A DNA stretch of 64,000 bases from Reyranella sp. (GTDB taxonomy: Bacteria > Pseudomonadota > Alphaproteobacteria > Reyranellales > Reyranellaceae), in NCBI RefSeq assembly GCF_004297265.1, contig NZ_SCUT01000047.1, positions 1 to 64,000 on the forward strand. Reading direction: 5' to 3'. Below the pieces are notes generated by a model. That model searched no databases. It worked only from the letters and a program-made list of their open reading frames with translations, and had not been told where the DNA came from. Position numbers and translations under genes: made by a program. Below, one piece after another: positions 37,453 to 46,605 of the stretch; within the stretch, counting starts at the first letter, position 1, and every line of letters starts with the position of its first letter.

Positions 37453-38129
37453 TTACGCTCGACCACGTCCACAAGAGCTACCGCACTCCGGAATCCCGCC
37501 GCAGGGTGCTGGATGACGTGAGCATGGTCCTTGCCGACGGGGTGAACATCGGGATCCTGGGCGTCAACGGCGCGGGCAAGTCGACCCTGATGCGGCTGCT
37601 GTCGGGGACGGAATTGCCCGATCGCGGCACCATCCGGCGCACCAGCCGCGTGTCGTTCCCTCTGGGGTTCGGCGGGGCGATCCATCCCAACGCCACGGGC
37701 CGCGACAACGTCATCTTCCTCGCCCGTGTCTACGGCGTCGACCGGCGGGCCGCCATCGAGTTCGTGCAGGAGTTTGCCGAACTCGGCAGCTACTTCGACA
37801 TGCCGACCCGGACCTATTCCTCAGGCATGATGGCGCGCCTGTCGTTCGGCCTCAGTCTCGCCATCGACTTTGACGTTTATCTGGTCGACGAGATCACGGC
37901 AGTGGGCGACGCGCGCTTCCAGTCGCGCTGCCACGAGGCATTCCAGCAGCGGATCCGCCATGCTAGCGTGATCATGGTTTCGCATAGCTTCGAGACGATC
38001 CGGTCCTATTGCGAGAAGGGTGCCGTCCTCAACGACGGCAAGCTCGTGATGTACGAGACGATCGAAGGGGCGATTGCGGACTATCGGAAGCTCCTGGGCC
38101 TTGATAGGGTCCCGGAACCGGGCGGGTGA
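37449..38129 (+). CDS. Polysaccharide export ATPase, KpsT/Wzt type
   Basis: 226 residues, overlapping the permease stop by 4 bp. Walker A GVNGAGKST, a signature of the capsule type (YSSGMMARL rather than LSGGQ), Walker B VYLVDEITAVGD and SHSFE at the H-loop. No C-terminal carbohydrate-binding domain, so it is of the KpsT rather than the Wzt-with-CBD kind. It energises export of a lipid-linked polysaccharide together with the upstream permease and the downstream KpsE-like protein. Confidence 0.9.
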   Translation: MITLDHVHKSYRTPESRRRVLDDVSMVLADGVNIGILGVNGAGKSTLMRLLSGTELPDRGTIRRTSRVSFPLGFGGAIHPNATGRDNVIFLARVYGVDRRAAIEFVQEFAELGSYFDMPTRTYSSGMMARLSFGLSLAIDFDVYLVDEITAVGDARFQSRCHEAFQQRIRHASVIMVSHSFETIRSYCEKGAVLNDGKLVMYETIEGAIADYRKLLGLDRVPEPGG

Positions 38130-38136
38130 GTGTCAC

Positions 38137-39351
38137 ATGAGCCAGAGGGTCATCCAGCTGCGCAAGGAGACGGCGGAGGAGCCGGACCTGCTTGCGCGTC
38201 CGATGCCTGCCATGCGGCGCAAGCGCGGCATCAAGGGCCATCTCCTGGCTTTCGTGCTGCTGGCACTCGTCCCGACGGTCGCTGCCGGCGTCTACCTGTA
38301 CGGCTTCGCGGCCGACCAGTATGTCGCCGAGTTCCGTTTCAACCTGCGGCGTGCCGCGGAGCCTGTTCTCGCGGGCGGCGCCAACAATGGAAACCCATCC
38401 GGAGCACTGGTCGCCACCGGGCTGACGGCGAGCCAGATCTGGGACTCGCAGACCATCGTCCAGTTCATAAGGAGCCGCGACGTCGTCGACGCACTCGAGG
38501 CGGAGCTGGGCTTCGAGCGGCTCTACCGGCGGGCCGAGGTCGACTGGGTGAGCCGGCTTGGCGACGCGCGGTCGATCGAACGGAAGACCGAGTACTGGCG
38601 CGGCATGGTCGAACCGTTCTTCGACGCCATGACGGGTGTCATTTCCGTGTCGGTGCGGGCGTTCACGCCCGAGGATGCACTGGCGGTCGCCAATGCGGTG
38701 CTGCGGAGCGCCGAGAAGACGGTGAACGACCTGTCCACGCGCGCACAAAAGGACGCGATCGCGTTCGGCGAGGAGGAGGTGGCGAAAGCGGACCGCCGGC
38801 TCGTCGAGGCGAGGGTGGCCGTCCGCGACTTTCGCGACAAGGCCGAGATGGTCGATCCGGGACGCTCGGTCGAGGTCGACATCAACCTGCAGGCCCACCA
38901 GCGTGAGCGGCTGGCGACGCTGCAGGCCCAGTACAATTCCATCAGCAAGTCGGCGCCGAACTCGCCGCAGCTTCGCCATCTCGGGGTCGAGATCGCCGCC
39001 ATCGAGGGCATCATTCGCGACCAGCAGGCCGGCATGACGCAGGGCCGGAAGGCGGCGCCGGAGAAGTCCGGCGGCCCGACGATCACGGCGCTGATGGGCG
39101 GATACGAGGCGCTGAAGCTTGAAGAGGCCTTCCGCGAGAAGCTCTATCTCTTCGCGCTGCAGTTCGCGGAGCAGTCGCGCATCGAGGCGATGCGGCAGAA
39201 GCTCTATCTCAATGCCTTCGTGAAGCCGAAGCTCCCCGAGGAGGCGCTGCATCCACGCCGCCTGCGCATCATTGCGATCGTCTTCTTCGTCGGGCTCGTC
39301 GCCTGGGGGCTGGGGTCTCTCGCCTACTACTCCATCCGCGATCATCTCTGA
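38137..39351 (+). CDS. Capsule export inner-membrane/periplasmic protein, KpsE-like
   Basis: 404 residues from ATG 38137. Transmembrane helices near residues 38-58 and 375-395 bracket a periplasmic domain rich in helices and coiled coil (DFRDKAEMVDPGRSVEVDINLQAHQRERLATL in two parts), as in KpsE/Wzz-type polysaccharide co-polymerases. It links the KpsMT exporter to the outer-membrane OPX protein, here probably that encoded at 21.6 kb. Eight bases separate it from kpsT. Confidence 0.88.
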   Translation: MSQRVIQLRKETAEEPDLLARPMPAMRRKRGIKGHLLAFVLLALVPTVAAGVYLYGFAADQYVAEFRFNLRRAAEPVLAGGANNGNPSGALVATGLTASQIWDSQTIVQFIRSRDVVDALEAELGFERLYRRAEVDWVSRLGDARSIERKTEYWRGMVEPFFDAMTGVISVSVRAFTPEDALAVANAVLRSAEKTVNDLSTRAQKDAIAFGEEEVAKADRRLVEARVAVRDFRDKAEMVDPGRSVEVDINLQAHQRERLATLQAQYNSISKSAPNSPQLRHLGVEIAAIEGIIRDQQAGMTQGRKAAPEKSGGPTITALMGGYEALKLEEAFREKLYLFALQFAEQSRIEAMRQKLYLNAFVKPKLPEEALHPRRLRIIAIVFFVGLVAWGLGSLAYYSIRDHL

Positions 39352-39357
39352 CGGATT

Positions 39358-40338
39358 TCAGCGGTAGCGGTCGGCGGCACCAAGAAAGCCGGCGTAGCGG
39401 GCGACCGCCTCCGGGACGGGCGTGAACGCCCTGCGGTAGCCGGCGTTCCGCAATGCGCCGAGCGGCGCTTCGGTTGCATATTGATAGCGATCGCGCAGGT
39501 CTTCCGGCATCGGGACGTATGCGATGCGCGGTTCGCGCCCGACCGCTTTGAACAGGGCATCGATCAGGTCGTGGAACGAAGTCGCATGGCCGGTGCCGAC
39601 GTTGAGCAGGCCAAACGCAGGGCCGTGGTTCAGGGCCCAGATCACGACGTCGGCCACATCGTCGACAAGCACGAAGTCGCGGCGTTGGCCGCCGTCCGCG
39701 AAGTCGCTGCGGTGACTCCTGAACAGCTCGACCTCGCCGCCGGCGGCGGCGAGGTCGTGGTTCTTGGCGACGACGCTCATCATGTCGCCCTTGTGATATT
39801 CGTTTGGACCGAACACGTTGAAGAACTTCAGGCCGACGCATCTCGGCGGCAGCGGCAAGCCTCGTTCCCGTCGCTCCGCCACCACCAGGTCGAACTGATG
39901 CTTGCTCCAGCCGTAGAGGTTGAGCGGCCGCAGCTTCCGCAGGCCTGAGAAGGGGAGGTCGTCGGTGAAACCCTGGTTGCCGTCGCCATAGGTGGCGGCA
40001 GACGAGGCATAGACCAGCGAAATGCTGCGCGACGCGCAGACATCGAGCAGCCCGAGCGAGAACTGGAAATTGTCCCGCATCACAGCATCGCCGTCGCGGG
40101 TCGTCGTCGATGAGATCGCCCCCATATGGACGACGGCCTCGACATCCCGAGCCTTCGCAAGAAACTCGAAGAGCTGATCCGGAAAGACGAAGTTGCGGAA
40201 CATCCTCTTCCGGAGGTTCTGCCATCGATCGTCCTGTCCCAGTCGGTCGCAGAGCACGAGGTCGTCGCGACCGGCGTCGTTCAGCGCGGCGACAACGTTC
40301 GAGCCGATGAATCCCGCTGCACCCGTGACGACGATCAT
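39358..40338 (-). CDS. hldD: ADP-L-glycero-D-manno-heptose 6-epimerase
   Basis: 326 residues; the last step of ADP-heptose synthesis. Marks: Rossmann motif VTGAAGFIGSN, RWQNLRKR, catalytic Ser/Tyr/Lys in YASSAATYG and LYGWSKHQFD, and the family segment LKFFNVFGPNEYHKGDM. It is convergent with the kpsE-like gene (6 bp apart) and 24 bp from hldE on the same strand. It supplies the activated heptose for the O-heptosyltransferase and for lipopolysaccharide core. Confidence 0.93.
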   Translation of the reverse strand: MIVVTGAAGFIGSNVVAALNDAGRDDLVLCDRLGQDDRWQNLRKRMFRNFVFPDQLFEFLAKARDVEAVVHMGAISSTTTRDGDAVMRDNFQFSLGLLDVCASRSISLVYASSAATYGDGNQGFTDDLPFSGLRKLRPLNLYGWSKHQFDLVVAERRERGLPLPPRCVGLKFFNVFGPNEYHKGDMMSVVAKNHDLAAAGGEVELFRSHRSDFADGGQRRDFVLVDDVADVVIWALNHGPAFGLLNVGTGHATSFHDLIDALFKAVGREPRIAYVPMPEDLRDRYQYATEAPLGALRNAGYRRAFTPVPEAVARYAGFLGAADRYR

Positions 40339-40362
40339 GACTCTTCCTCGTCCCGCGCAGCG

Positions 40363-41958
40363 CTATCGTCTGTTGATGAGGCGCGTGCTGGAATGGCCCG
40401 GCACGAGGTCGATGGTCAGCACCCGCCCGCCGGCCTGTCGCACGATGTCCCCGCCGACGATGTCTTCAATCCTGTAGTCGGCTCCCTTGGTCAGGAGATC
40501 CGGCTCCAGGCGCGCGATAAGGTCGTGTGGCGTATCTTCGTCGAAGACGACAACGAGGTCGACATACCCGATCGCCCCGAGGATCTCGGCACGGGCCTCC
40601 TCGTCCTGCACGGGCCGTGTCTCGCCCTTGAGGCGTCTCACCGAGTCGTCGCTGTTGAGGCCCACGATCAGACGATCACACTGGCGGGCCGTCTCGCGCA
40701 GCAGGGCGACATGGCCGGGGTGGAAGAGGTCGAAACAACCGTTCGTGAAGCCAACGGTGAGCCGCTGCTGGCGCCATTGCGCGCGCAGCAGCGAGGCGGT
40801 GTCGGCCGAAACGCGGGAGCCCTTCGGGACCGGCAGCTGGCCCGCCAGGACGGCGCGCTCGTGTTCGATTTCCGTGGCGGAGACGGTGGCCGTTCCCGGC
40901 TTGATCACCGAGATGCCGGCGGCGATGTTGGCAAAGGCCATGGCTTCCTCCGCCGGCCGACCTTCGGCGATGGCGAGCGAGAAGGCGGCGATTGCCGCGT
41001 CTCCGGCTCCGGTCACGTCGACGATCTCATGCGCATGTGTGGGCATGTGGATCGCCGAGCCGTCCGGCCTGACCAGCGACATGCCGTCCTCGGAGCGCGT
41101 CACGAGAAGGGTGGCGCCCGTCGCCACGGCGAGGGATGACGCGGCCGCTTCGACCTGCCGGTCGTCGTTCACGGGAAGGCCTGTGGCGGCTTCCAGCTCG
41201 CGGCGATTGGGCTTGATGACGCTGGCGCCGCGATAGTCCGCGAGGTTGCGACGCTTGGGATCCACGATCACGCGCAGTCCGACCTGGGCCGCCAGCGCCA
41301 GCGTCGCTTCGATCACCCGATCCGTGACGAGCCCCTTGCCGTAGTCGGAGATCACCACGAGGCTGCACCTGTCGATCCGCGCCTGCAACGCGGCAACGAT
41401 CTGCTCCTCACAGGCCGGCGTGATCGGCATCGTGACTTCCCGGTCGAGGCGCAGGAGCTGATTGTGGCGGGCGAGGAACCGTGTCTTGACCGTCGTCGGC
41501 CGTCCCGGCGTCGCGACCACGTCGAGCGAGACACCGGCCTGGCGCAGAAGCCATACCAGCCGCTCGCCTTCGGGATCGGCGGCCGCACAGGTGACGAGAT
41601 GTGCGGCCCCGCCCATGGCGGCGATGTTGAGGGCCACATTGGCGGCGCCGCCTCCGGATTCGACGATGTTCTCCTGCCGGATAACCGGCACTGGAGCCTC
41701 CGGCGAAATCCTCTCGACGCTCCCGAAAACGGAGACGTCGAGCATCGCGTCGCCGACGACCAGAACAGGGGCGGCCGTCGCGATCCACGGACTCAACTTC
41801 GGAGCGAACGAGGCTGTGGACCTCGACGAACGGTCGTTGGCCGGCGCTCCTGTCGGAGCGCCTCCCTGATGATGCCGCTCGGATTCCATTTCCCCGCCCT
41901 GATCGGACCGCGTCCGGCCAACCTTCCCCGTATTTGAGCCCATGCTAGCCCGGCTCAT
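40363..41958 (-). CDS. hldE: Bifunctional heptose-7-phosphate kinase/heptose-1-phosphate adenylyltransferase
   Basis: 531 residues from the first Met; Met 41889 is an alternative start, and the first 60 residues are a Ser/Gly-rich extension. N-terminal PfkB-type kinase: VGDAMLDVSVFGSVERISPEAP, ESGGGAANVALN, and the catalytic GAGDAAIAAFSLA. C-terminal nucleotidyltransferase: FTNGCFDLFHPGHVALL (HxGH motif) and LKGETRPVQDEEARAEIL. Together they make ADP-heptose from heptose-7-phosphate. gmhA and gmhB are not in the window. Confidence 0.93.
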   Translation of the reverse strand: MSRASMGSNTGKVGRTRSDQGGEMESERHHQGGAPTGAPANDRSSRSTASFAPKLSPWIATAAPVLVVGDAMLDVSVFGSVERISPEAPVPVIRQENIVESGGGAANVALNIAAMGGAAHLVTCAAADPEGERLVWLLRQAGVSLDVVATPGRPTTVKTRFLARHNQLLRLDREVTMPITPACEEQIVAALQARIDRCSLVVISDYGKGLVTDRVIEATLALAAQVGLRVIVDPKRRNLADYRGASVIKPNRRELEAATGLPVNDDRQVEAAASSLAVATGATLLVTRSEDGMSLVRPDGSAIHMPTHAHEIVDVTGAGDAAIAAFSLAIAEGRPAEEAMAFANIAAGISVIKPGTATVSATEIEHERAVLAGQLPVPKGSRVSADTASLLRAQWRQQRLTVGFTNGCFDLFHPGHVALLRETARQCDRLIVGLNSDDSVRRLKGETRPVQDEEARAEILGAIGYVDLVVVFDEDTPHDLIARLEPDLLTKGADYRIEDIVGGDIVRQAGGRVLTIDLVPGHSSTRLINRR

Positions 41959-42191
41959 ATCGCTCCGCTACCTGGGCGCCTCGGGACCGCGGCTCCTACG
42001 CTGATGTCCGGCAGGTGGACGTCCGTGCTGCCTCTTCCCTGTCGTCGGGTCCGTGACCCCTCTTGCCTCTCGCCACTGCATATGCGCTGAAATTCGGAGC
42101 AGCGGCGGCAAGATTGAGTTCGGCGCCGGGGGCGGGGCGATCCTCCCGGCGTCCGAGTTGCAAGTCTATCGCTCGGACTTGCACCAGCCGG

Positions 42192-42542
42192 TCATTTCAG
42201 CTCGGCGATGCGCAGTTCCTCGGCGCGTTCGCAGGCGGCTGCGGCTTCCTTGTACCGCTTGAGGTCGAGGTGGGCGCGCGCCAGGAATTCATAGTGGGCA
42301 GGCTTCTTGTATTGGGCCGTCGCGACTCTCGCGAGCAGTTGACGCGCGGCCGCCCGTTCATTGGCGGCGACAAGGGCGCGAACCGCGAGGCATGTTGCCT
42401 CCAGATTGATCGCCCGGTCGGTTTTGATGCCTTCCATCTGCTCGTAGGTGCTCGTCGTCTCGTCCCAGGCACCGCGGACGAAGGCGGCACGCATTTCTCC
42501 GATGAGCTTCTTGCCGAGTTCGATCTGTTCTTCTTTGGTCAC
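42192..42542 (-). CDS. Small TPR-like protein
   Basis: 116 residues, helical throughout, with two or three degenerate tetratricopeptide units (AINLEATCLAVRALVAANERAAARQLL; AHYEFLARAHLDLKRYKEAAAAC). No signal peptide and no catalytic motif. Probably a cytosolic protein-interaction adaptor; function unknown. It stands alone on the minus strand, upstream of hldE. Confidence 0.65.
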   Translation of the reverse strand: MTKEEQIELGKKLIGEMRAAFVRGAWDETTSTYEQMEGIKTDRAINLEATCLAVRALVAANERAAARQLLARVATAQYKKPAHYEFLARAHLDLKRYKEAAAACERAEELRIAELK

Positions 42543-43118
42543 AGTATTATCCCCTTATTTCATCGGCGTTGCAAATACCCTTGGCGTGATCACAAGAGCA
42601 AGTTCGACTGGATTCCGTCCCCCAAGGCCGGGGCCGATGCGTTCGTTGCGGAACGCAAGGCTATCATCGGCGGTCGTCCCGCGGATGCGTATAGCTCAAA
42701 TCGTGCCATCGTAAATGGCCGTGCCTCATGAAACTTTGGCGAATGACCGACCATCAGAATCGACTTCTGAGCTTGCGCCGTGCGCTGACTTTGGCAGCGC
42801 GGACCATGTCGGGACAGGCTTCGATCTCGCCCCGTACCACGTCTCGCTCGACTGACACGGTGACCAGCCTGAACTTGGATTGAAGTGTCCGTTGAAGAGG
42901 CATTCTTTCAGGATATAAAGCCGATCTCGTTCTGTACATTGGACCTTGGAAGGGTCCGACCATTGCCTCGTTCGGGCGGACTCCCCGCTTCCGACTCTGG
43001 TGCTCGGCGACACCGAGATCCCGCCCGCTCCGGGACGATCAGGCCAGGGAGCCGATCCGCACGTTCGCGGAACTCCGCGTGCCGCGTTTCGTTCTCGTTG
43101 CATCATAGGGAGTGACGT
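42543..43118. other. Mostly noncoding interval
   Basis: This lies between the TPR-like and the basic-protein genes. It contains a possible 49-codon gene (listed next) and a short hairpin near 42941-42957 without a T-tract. No tRNA or known ncRNA was recognised. Confidence 0.45.
42754..42903 (-). CDS. Possible small basic protein (49 aa)
   Basis: ATG 42903 preceded by CTGAAAGA. The product has a polar, gene-like composition (RLVTVSVERDVVRGEIEACP, then DMVRAAKVSARRKLRSRF) and GC-ending codons like the neighbours. No family was recognised. Given as a candidate only. Confidence 0.3.
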   Translation of the reverse strand: MPLQRTLQSKFRLVTVSVERDVVRGEIEACPDMVRAAKVSARRKLRSRF

Positions 43119-43346
43119 ATGGCCACAGCGAAAAAGGCTGCCAGGAAGAAGGTCGCACGCAAGCGCGCCGCCAAGCGCGAACTGATCGACACCGGGACGA
43201 ACAAGCTCTACGTCCGGCGCAACGCACGTGGTACGTCATTCAAGGAAGTGGAAGACGTCGGTCGCTCCCTGTCGGCGGACCGTCGTCGCAGGGCGAAGAC
43301 CATTGCCAAGCGCGGACAGGGCGACAAGGGAGACCGACGCCGCTAG
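43119..43346 (+). CDS. Small Lys/Arg-rich conserved protein
   Basis: 75 residues, about 40 percent Lys/Arg, from ATG 43119 with AGGGAG upstream. The pattern is an N-terminal Lys/Ala tail, then LIDTGTNKLYVRRNARG, FKEVEDVGRSLSADRR and GQGDKGDRR. It resembles short proteins that recur in Bradyrhizobium-type genomes. The basic tail suggests nucleic-acid binding, but no function is known. Confidence 0.7.
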   Translation: MATAKKAARKKVARKRAAKRELIDTGTNKLYVRRNARGTSFKEVEDVGRSLSADRRRRAKTIAKRGQGDKGDRRR

Positions 43347-43392
43347 TCCGAGTCGCTCCACCCGATTGCCGCGCGTCCGGTCAGGCGTTCGA

Positions 43393-44571
43393 TCAGAGAT
43401 TCTGGAGCTTGTTCTCCACGCCGAGGATGTGGCGGCCGACCATCTCGACATGGCCCATCATGCCCTGCAGATGCTGGCTGGCGCTCATGGCGTCACGGAA
43501 GCGTCGCTCGAACGGCGCCGAATTCAGCATGGCCGTCGTGCCCGCCGCGCGATACGCGGCGATCGACACGTCGGTTGCCTCGTTCATGCCGTGGGTGGTC
43601 GCCAGGCGCAGCCGCATGCGACCGTCGACGTCGAGCGTGCCGTTCGCGGCCTTGTCGTAGGCCGCGCACACCTCGGCGTGTAGCCAGGCGCGGGCGGCTG
43701 AGAGCTTCGCTTCGAGCAGGGCGATTTCGCGCTGAATCGCATTGTTGGCCGACATGGCGTTGATCGACGCGCGGCTGTGCTTGCCACGCGCCAGTTCGAC
43801 ATAGGCTTCGAGCAGGCGGCGGCCGAGCCCAAGGGTCACGCTGCAGAAGCCGCTGGCATAGAGGAGGGTCGAGCCGATCGTGTAGAGTGGCCCGGTCTCG
43901 CGCCGCTCCTGGAGCGCATCGCGCGCCGGCGCATGCGCGTCGGGGATGAACAGGTCCTCGACCGTGTACGTGTCGCTGCCGGTGCCGCGTAGGCCCAGCA
44001 CGAACCAGTCGTCGACGATTCGGGCGTCGCTGCGCCTGAACACGAAGCTGCGGTCGTCGGGCCTGCCGTAGCGCTGATGCGGCGTGCCGTCCGGGTTCTG
44101 CACGGCGCTGTGTGCACCCATACAGGTCGTGTGCCGCCCACCGCTGGCGAAGCTCCAGGTGCCGCTCAGGCGGTAGCCGCCCTCGATGCGGATCGCCTTG
44201 CTGGTGCCGTTGCGCGCGCCCCAGGCGAGGCCGACGCCGGGACTGCCGAAGAAAGCGAGGGCCGCGTCGTGCGGCATCGCGGCGGCGGAGGTGGCGGAGG
44301 AGACGTTGGACTGGTTGACGAACCAGGCGACGCTGGCATCGGCCCAGGCGATGGCCTCGACGGTCTTGCAGAACTCGATCAGCGGCAGCTCGGCGCCGCC
44401 CAGGCTGCGGGGCAGCAGCAGGCGCAGCATGTCGTTCGCCACCAGCGCGTCGACCACTTCAGGCACGACCTCGCGGCGGCGGTCCATCTCGGCACCATGC
44501 CGGTCGAGTAGCGGCTGCAGGGCGAGCGCCCGCTCGGGGGCGGTGGTGGGGGCCGTCTCAACGCTGTCCAT
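43393..44571 (-). CDS. Acyl-CoA-dehydrogenase-fold flavin monooxygenase
   Basis: About 392 residues from ATG 44571 (GAGGA six bases upstream). The fold is that of group D flavin monooxygenases (HsaA, DszC, HpaB-like relatives): an N-terminal helical domain ([19 protein letters not shown]), a central beta-domain ([37 protein letters not shown]) and a C-terminal helical bundle. The acyl-CoA dehydrogenase catalytic Glu is not evident. It probably hydroxylates an aromatic or organosulfur compound with reduced FMN. It forms a minus-strand run with a Bug receptor and a TauD dioxygenase. Confidence 0.75.
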   Translation of the reverse strand: MDSVETAPTTAPERALALQPLLDRHGAEMDRRREVVPEVVDALVANDMLRLLLPRSLGGAELPLIEFCKTVEAIAWADASVAWFVNQSNVSSATSAAAMPHDAALAFFGSPGVGLAWGARNGTSKAIRIEGGYRLSGTWSFASGGRHTTCMGAHSAVQNPDGTPHQRYGRPDDRSFVFRRSDARIVDDWFVLGLRGTGSDTYTVEDLFIPDAHAPARDALQERRETGPLYTIGSTLLYASGFCSVTLGLGRRLLEAYVELARGKHSRASINAMSANNAIQREIALLEAKLSAARAWLHAEVCAAYDKAANGTLDVDGRMRLRLATTHGMNEATDVSIAAYRAAGTTAMLNSAPFERRFRDAMSASQHLQGMMGHVEMVGRHILGVENKLQNL

Positions 44572-44679
44572 GGGCGTCCTCGGATTGCCTCTGCATCTGC
44601 TCGTCCGCCGCATACTGGGCCGCTCGGGCAGGCGGTCAATCAGTCAGCGGCGAGTGCCATTACCCAGCGAAAGGAGCGC

Positions 44680-45627
44680 CTATCCGGCGACGTCGGCTGC
44701 AACGCGCCGGTCGCGCACGACCGTCTCGAGGACGGCGGCCGGTCCGTCGAACTGCAGCGGGATGTCGGCGAGGCGGGCCTGGGTCTGCAACGACTTGTCG
44801 TGGCGCAGGCCCAGTAGCGCATCCGTCAGTCGGCTGGCCATCGGCGACGGCGTCGCGAAAGGCGCGAACAGGCCGAAGCTGATCGTGTAGGCAAGCTTCC
44901 TGTCTCCAGTCAGTTCGGCCAGGGTCGGCACCTTTGGCAACTGCGGCGAGCGGGCGGCGCCCGAGGTGGCGAGCACACGCAGCTTCGCGCGGCTGCGGGC
45001 ATTGTGGAGCAGCGCGGTCCGCGTATCGACGACCGCGATGTCGGCGCGACGCGTCAGCAGCAGGTCCACGGCAGCGTTAGTGCCGGCGACTTCGATCGGC
45101 TCGAAGGAGAGCTTCATGCGACGTTCGACCAGTGCCAACAGGAGGCCGATGGTCGTGTCGGCGCCCATCGTCGCCGCCTTCAGGCGGCTGGCGCGGGCGG
45201 CGGCCAGCAGGCCCGGCCAGTCCCTCACATCCGACAACTCGTTCACCACGAGCGCCGTGGAGAAGCCGCGCGTTATCTTGGCGATCGGCTGCAGGCGCGA
45301 AAGCAGCGGCTCCGCCGGCGTTTCCTGCAGGACGAGATTCAGGATTTCGGCGATCAGCAGCAGACGCCCGTCGGGTGGCGCGTCAATTACCTCGAGCGCG
45401 GCCCGCCGCCCCGCCTGGCCCAGCGTATAGTCGAACTCCACCGGCTCTTCGAGCGCGGCCGAAAACCCATGCTGGATCAGCTGGGCGCAGAGGTCGGTCG
45501 GATTGCCGACGCCGAAGCCGCAGATCAGGCGGATCGGGTTCGTCGCTGCCGTCGAACGGCGCTCAACGAGCCCCGCTGCTGCCAATGCAGCGCTTCCCAG
45601 AAGGGCTTCGCGTCGGAAGAGGCTCAT
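44680..45627 (-). CDS. TctC/Bug-family solute-binding protein
   Basis: 315 residues. An N-terminal signal (MSLFRREALLGSAALAAAGL) with twin Arg only in weak form, then the mature Bug fold: NPIRLICGFGVGNPTDLCAQLI, AEILNLVLQ, VEVAG-like IEVAGTNAAVDLLLTRRADIAVVD and LPKVPTLAEL. Bug proteins capture carboxylates or aromatics in the periplasm. The TctA/TctB membrane partners are absent here, which is common for orphan Bug genes. It lies 15 bp from the TauD gene on the same strand. Confidence 0.82.
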   Translation of the reverse strand: MSLFRREALLGSAALAAAGLVERRSTAATNPIRLICGFGVGNPTDLCAQLIQHGFSAALEEPVEFDYTLGQAGRRAALEVIDAPPDGRLLLIAEILNLVLQETPAEPLLSRLQPIAKITRGFSTALVVNELSDVRDWPGLLAAARASRLKAATMGADTTIGLLLALVERRMKLSFEPIEVAGTNAAVDLLLTRRADIAVVDTRTALLHNARSRAKLRVLATSGAARSPQLPKVPTLAELTGDRKLAYTISFGLFAPFATPSPMASRLTDALLGLRHDKSLQTQARLADIPLQFDGPAAVLETVVRDRRVAADVAG

Positions 45628-45642
45628 GCCGCCAACGATACG

Positions 45643-46506
45643 TCAATGCGCCAGTGCCGTCTCGCCCGCAGCATCGCCGGCGATGCGGCTGTGCCACATG
45701 ATGCGCTTCTGGGTCATGTCCCACGGTGTCGCCTGGTGCAGTAGGCAGCGATTGTCCCACAGCACCGCATCGCCCGGCGCCCAGTTGTGACGATAGACGC
45801 GCGGCGGCTGGCAGGCGAAGTCGATCAGCTCCTGCAGGAAGCGCTCGGACTCGCCCGGCTCCATCCCGGGAATCGCGTGGGCATGGCGGCCGATCAGCAG
45901 CGACTTGCGGCCGGTCTCCGGATGTGTCTTCACCAGTGGTCGCAACGGCACCGGCCCGTCGTGCAGCCCGTAGCCGCTGTACTCGCCATCGGCCTTCTTC
46001 GTCTCGTGGCCGAGCCTGGACTGGCTGTAGTGCAGCGAGTGATAGGCCTGCAGCGTCTCGACGCGCGCTTTCAAATCCTCGTCGAGCGCATCGTAGGCCG
46101 CGCGCATGTCGGCGAAGCCGGTCTGGCCGCCGATCGTGGGGACGACCTCGGCGCTGAACACCGCGCCTTTGGCCTGGACCGGCATGTAGGTGCTGTCGGC
46201 ATGCCACCCCATGTTGCCCTTCAGGATCTTCATCATGTCGTCATTGTCGGTCTCGACCCTCAGGCTGCCGTCAGCGCGCACGTTGCTGATCGCCGCCATC
46301 TCGAACTCGAGCGGCCCAAAGCGCTTGGCAAAGGCGATCTGCTCGACACGCGCGAGATGCTGGTTGGGAAAGACGAGGAGCGCGTACTGGAGCCACGCGG
46401 CATGCAGGGCGCGCCAACAGGCCTCGTCGAGACCGGCGAGCTTCACGCCGGTGACGATGGCCCCGAAGGTGGCGTCGAGCGGCGCGATGTCGAAGGGGCG
46501 TGCCAT
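45643..46506 (-). CDS. TauD/TfdA-family 2-oxoglutarate dioxygenase
   Basis: 287 residues from ATG 46506 with AGGAGGA six bases upstream. Fe(II) ligands are visible: HxD in MGWHADSTYMP and the distal His in CLLHQATPWD, followed by the 2OG-binding Arg in KRIMWHSRI. Such enzymes cleave taurine, 2,4-D or other substrates by hydroxylation. It heads a three-gene minus-strand run with a Bug receptor and a flavin monooxygenase. Together they suggest uptake and oxidative breakdown of one organic compound. Confidence 0.87.
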   Translation of the reverse strand: MARPFDIAPLDATFGAIVTGVKLAGLDEACWRALHAAWLQYALLVFPNQHLARVEQIAFAKRFGPLEFEMAAISNVRADGSLRVETDNDDMMKILKGNMGWHADSTYMPVQAKGAVFSAEVVPTIGGQTGFADMRAAYDALDEDLKARVETLQAYHSLHYSQSRLGHETKKADGEYSGYGLHDGPVPLRPLVKTHPETGRKSLLIGRHAHAIPGMEPGESERFLQELIDFACQPPRVYRHNWAPGDAVLWDNRCLLHQATPWDMTQKRIMWHSRIAGDAAGETALAH

Positions 46507-46548
46507 GCGAATCCTCCTGATCGTTTTCACCAGTGTAGCGCGCTCGCC

Positions 46549-46584
46549 CCAAAAGAGAACGGCCGGGCGAGCGCCCGGCCGTTC
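46549..46584 (-). terminator. Rho-independent terminator after the OmpA-like gene
   Basis: Perfect 12-bp stem GAACGGCCGGGC/GCCCGGCCGTTC with a 4-base loop (46557-46584). On the minus strand it is followed by TCTTTTGG, a short T-tract. It sits 21 bp after the stop of the minus-strand OmpA-family gene. Confidence 0.85.
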
Positions 46585-46605
46585 GTGTTCCGATCGCAGA
46601 TCCGG

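Noticed and set aside
42941..42957. Hairpin with GGACC/GGTCC arms as a terminator
   Set aside because: Stem is short with a G-T wobble and no T-tract on either strand.
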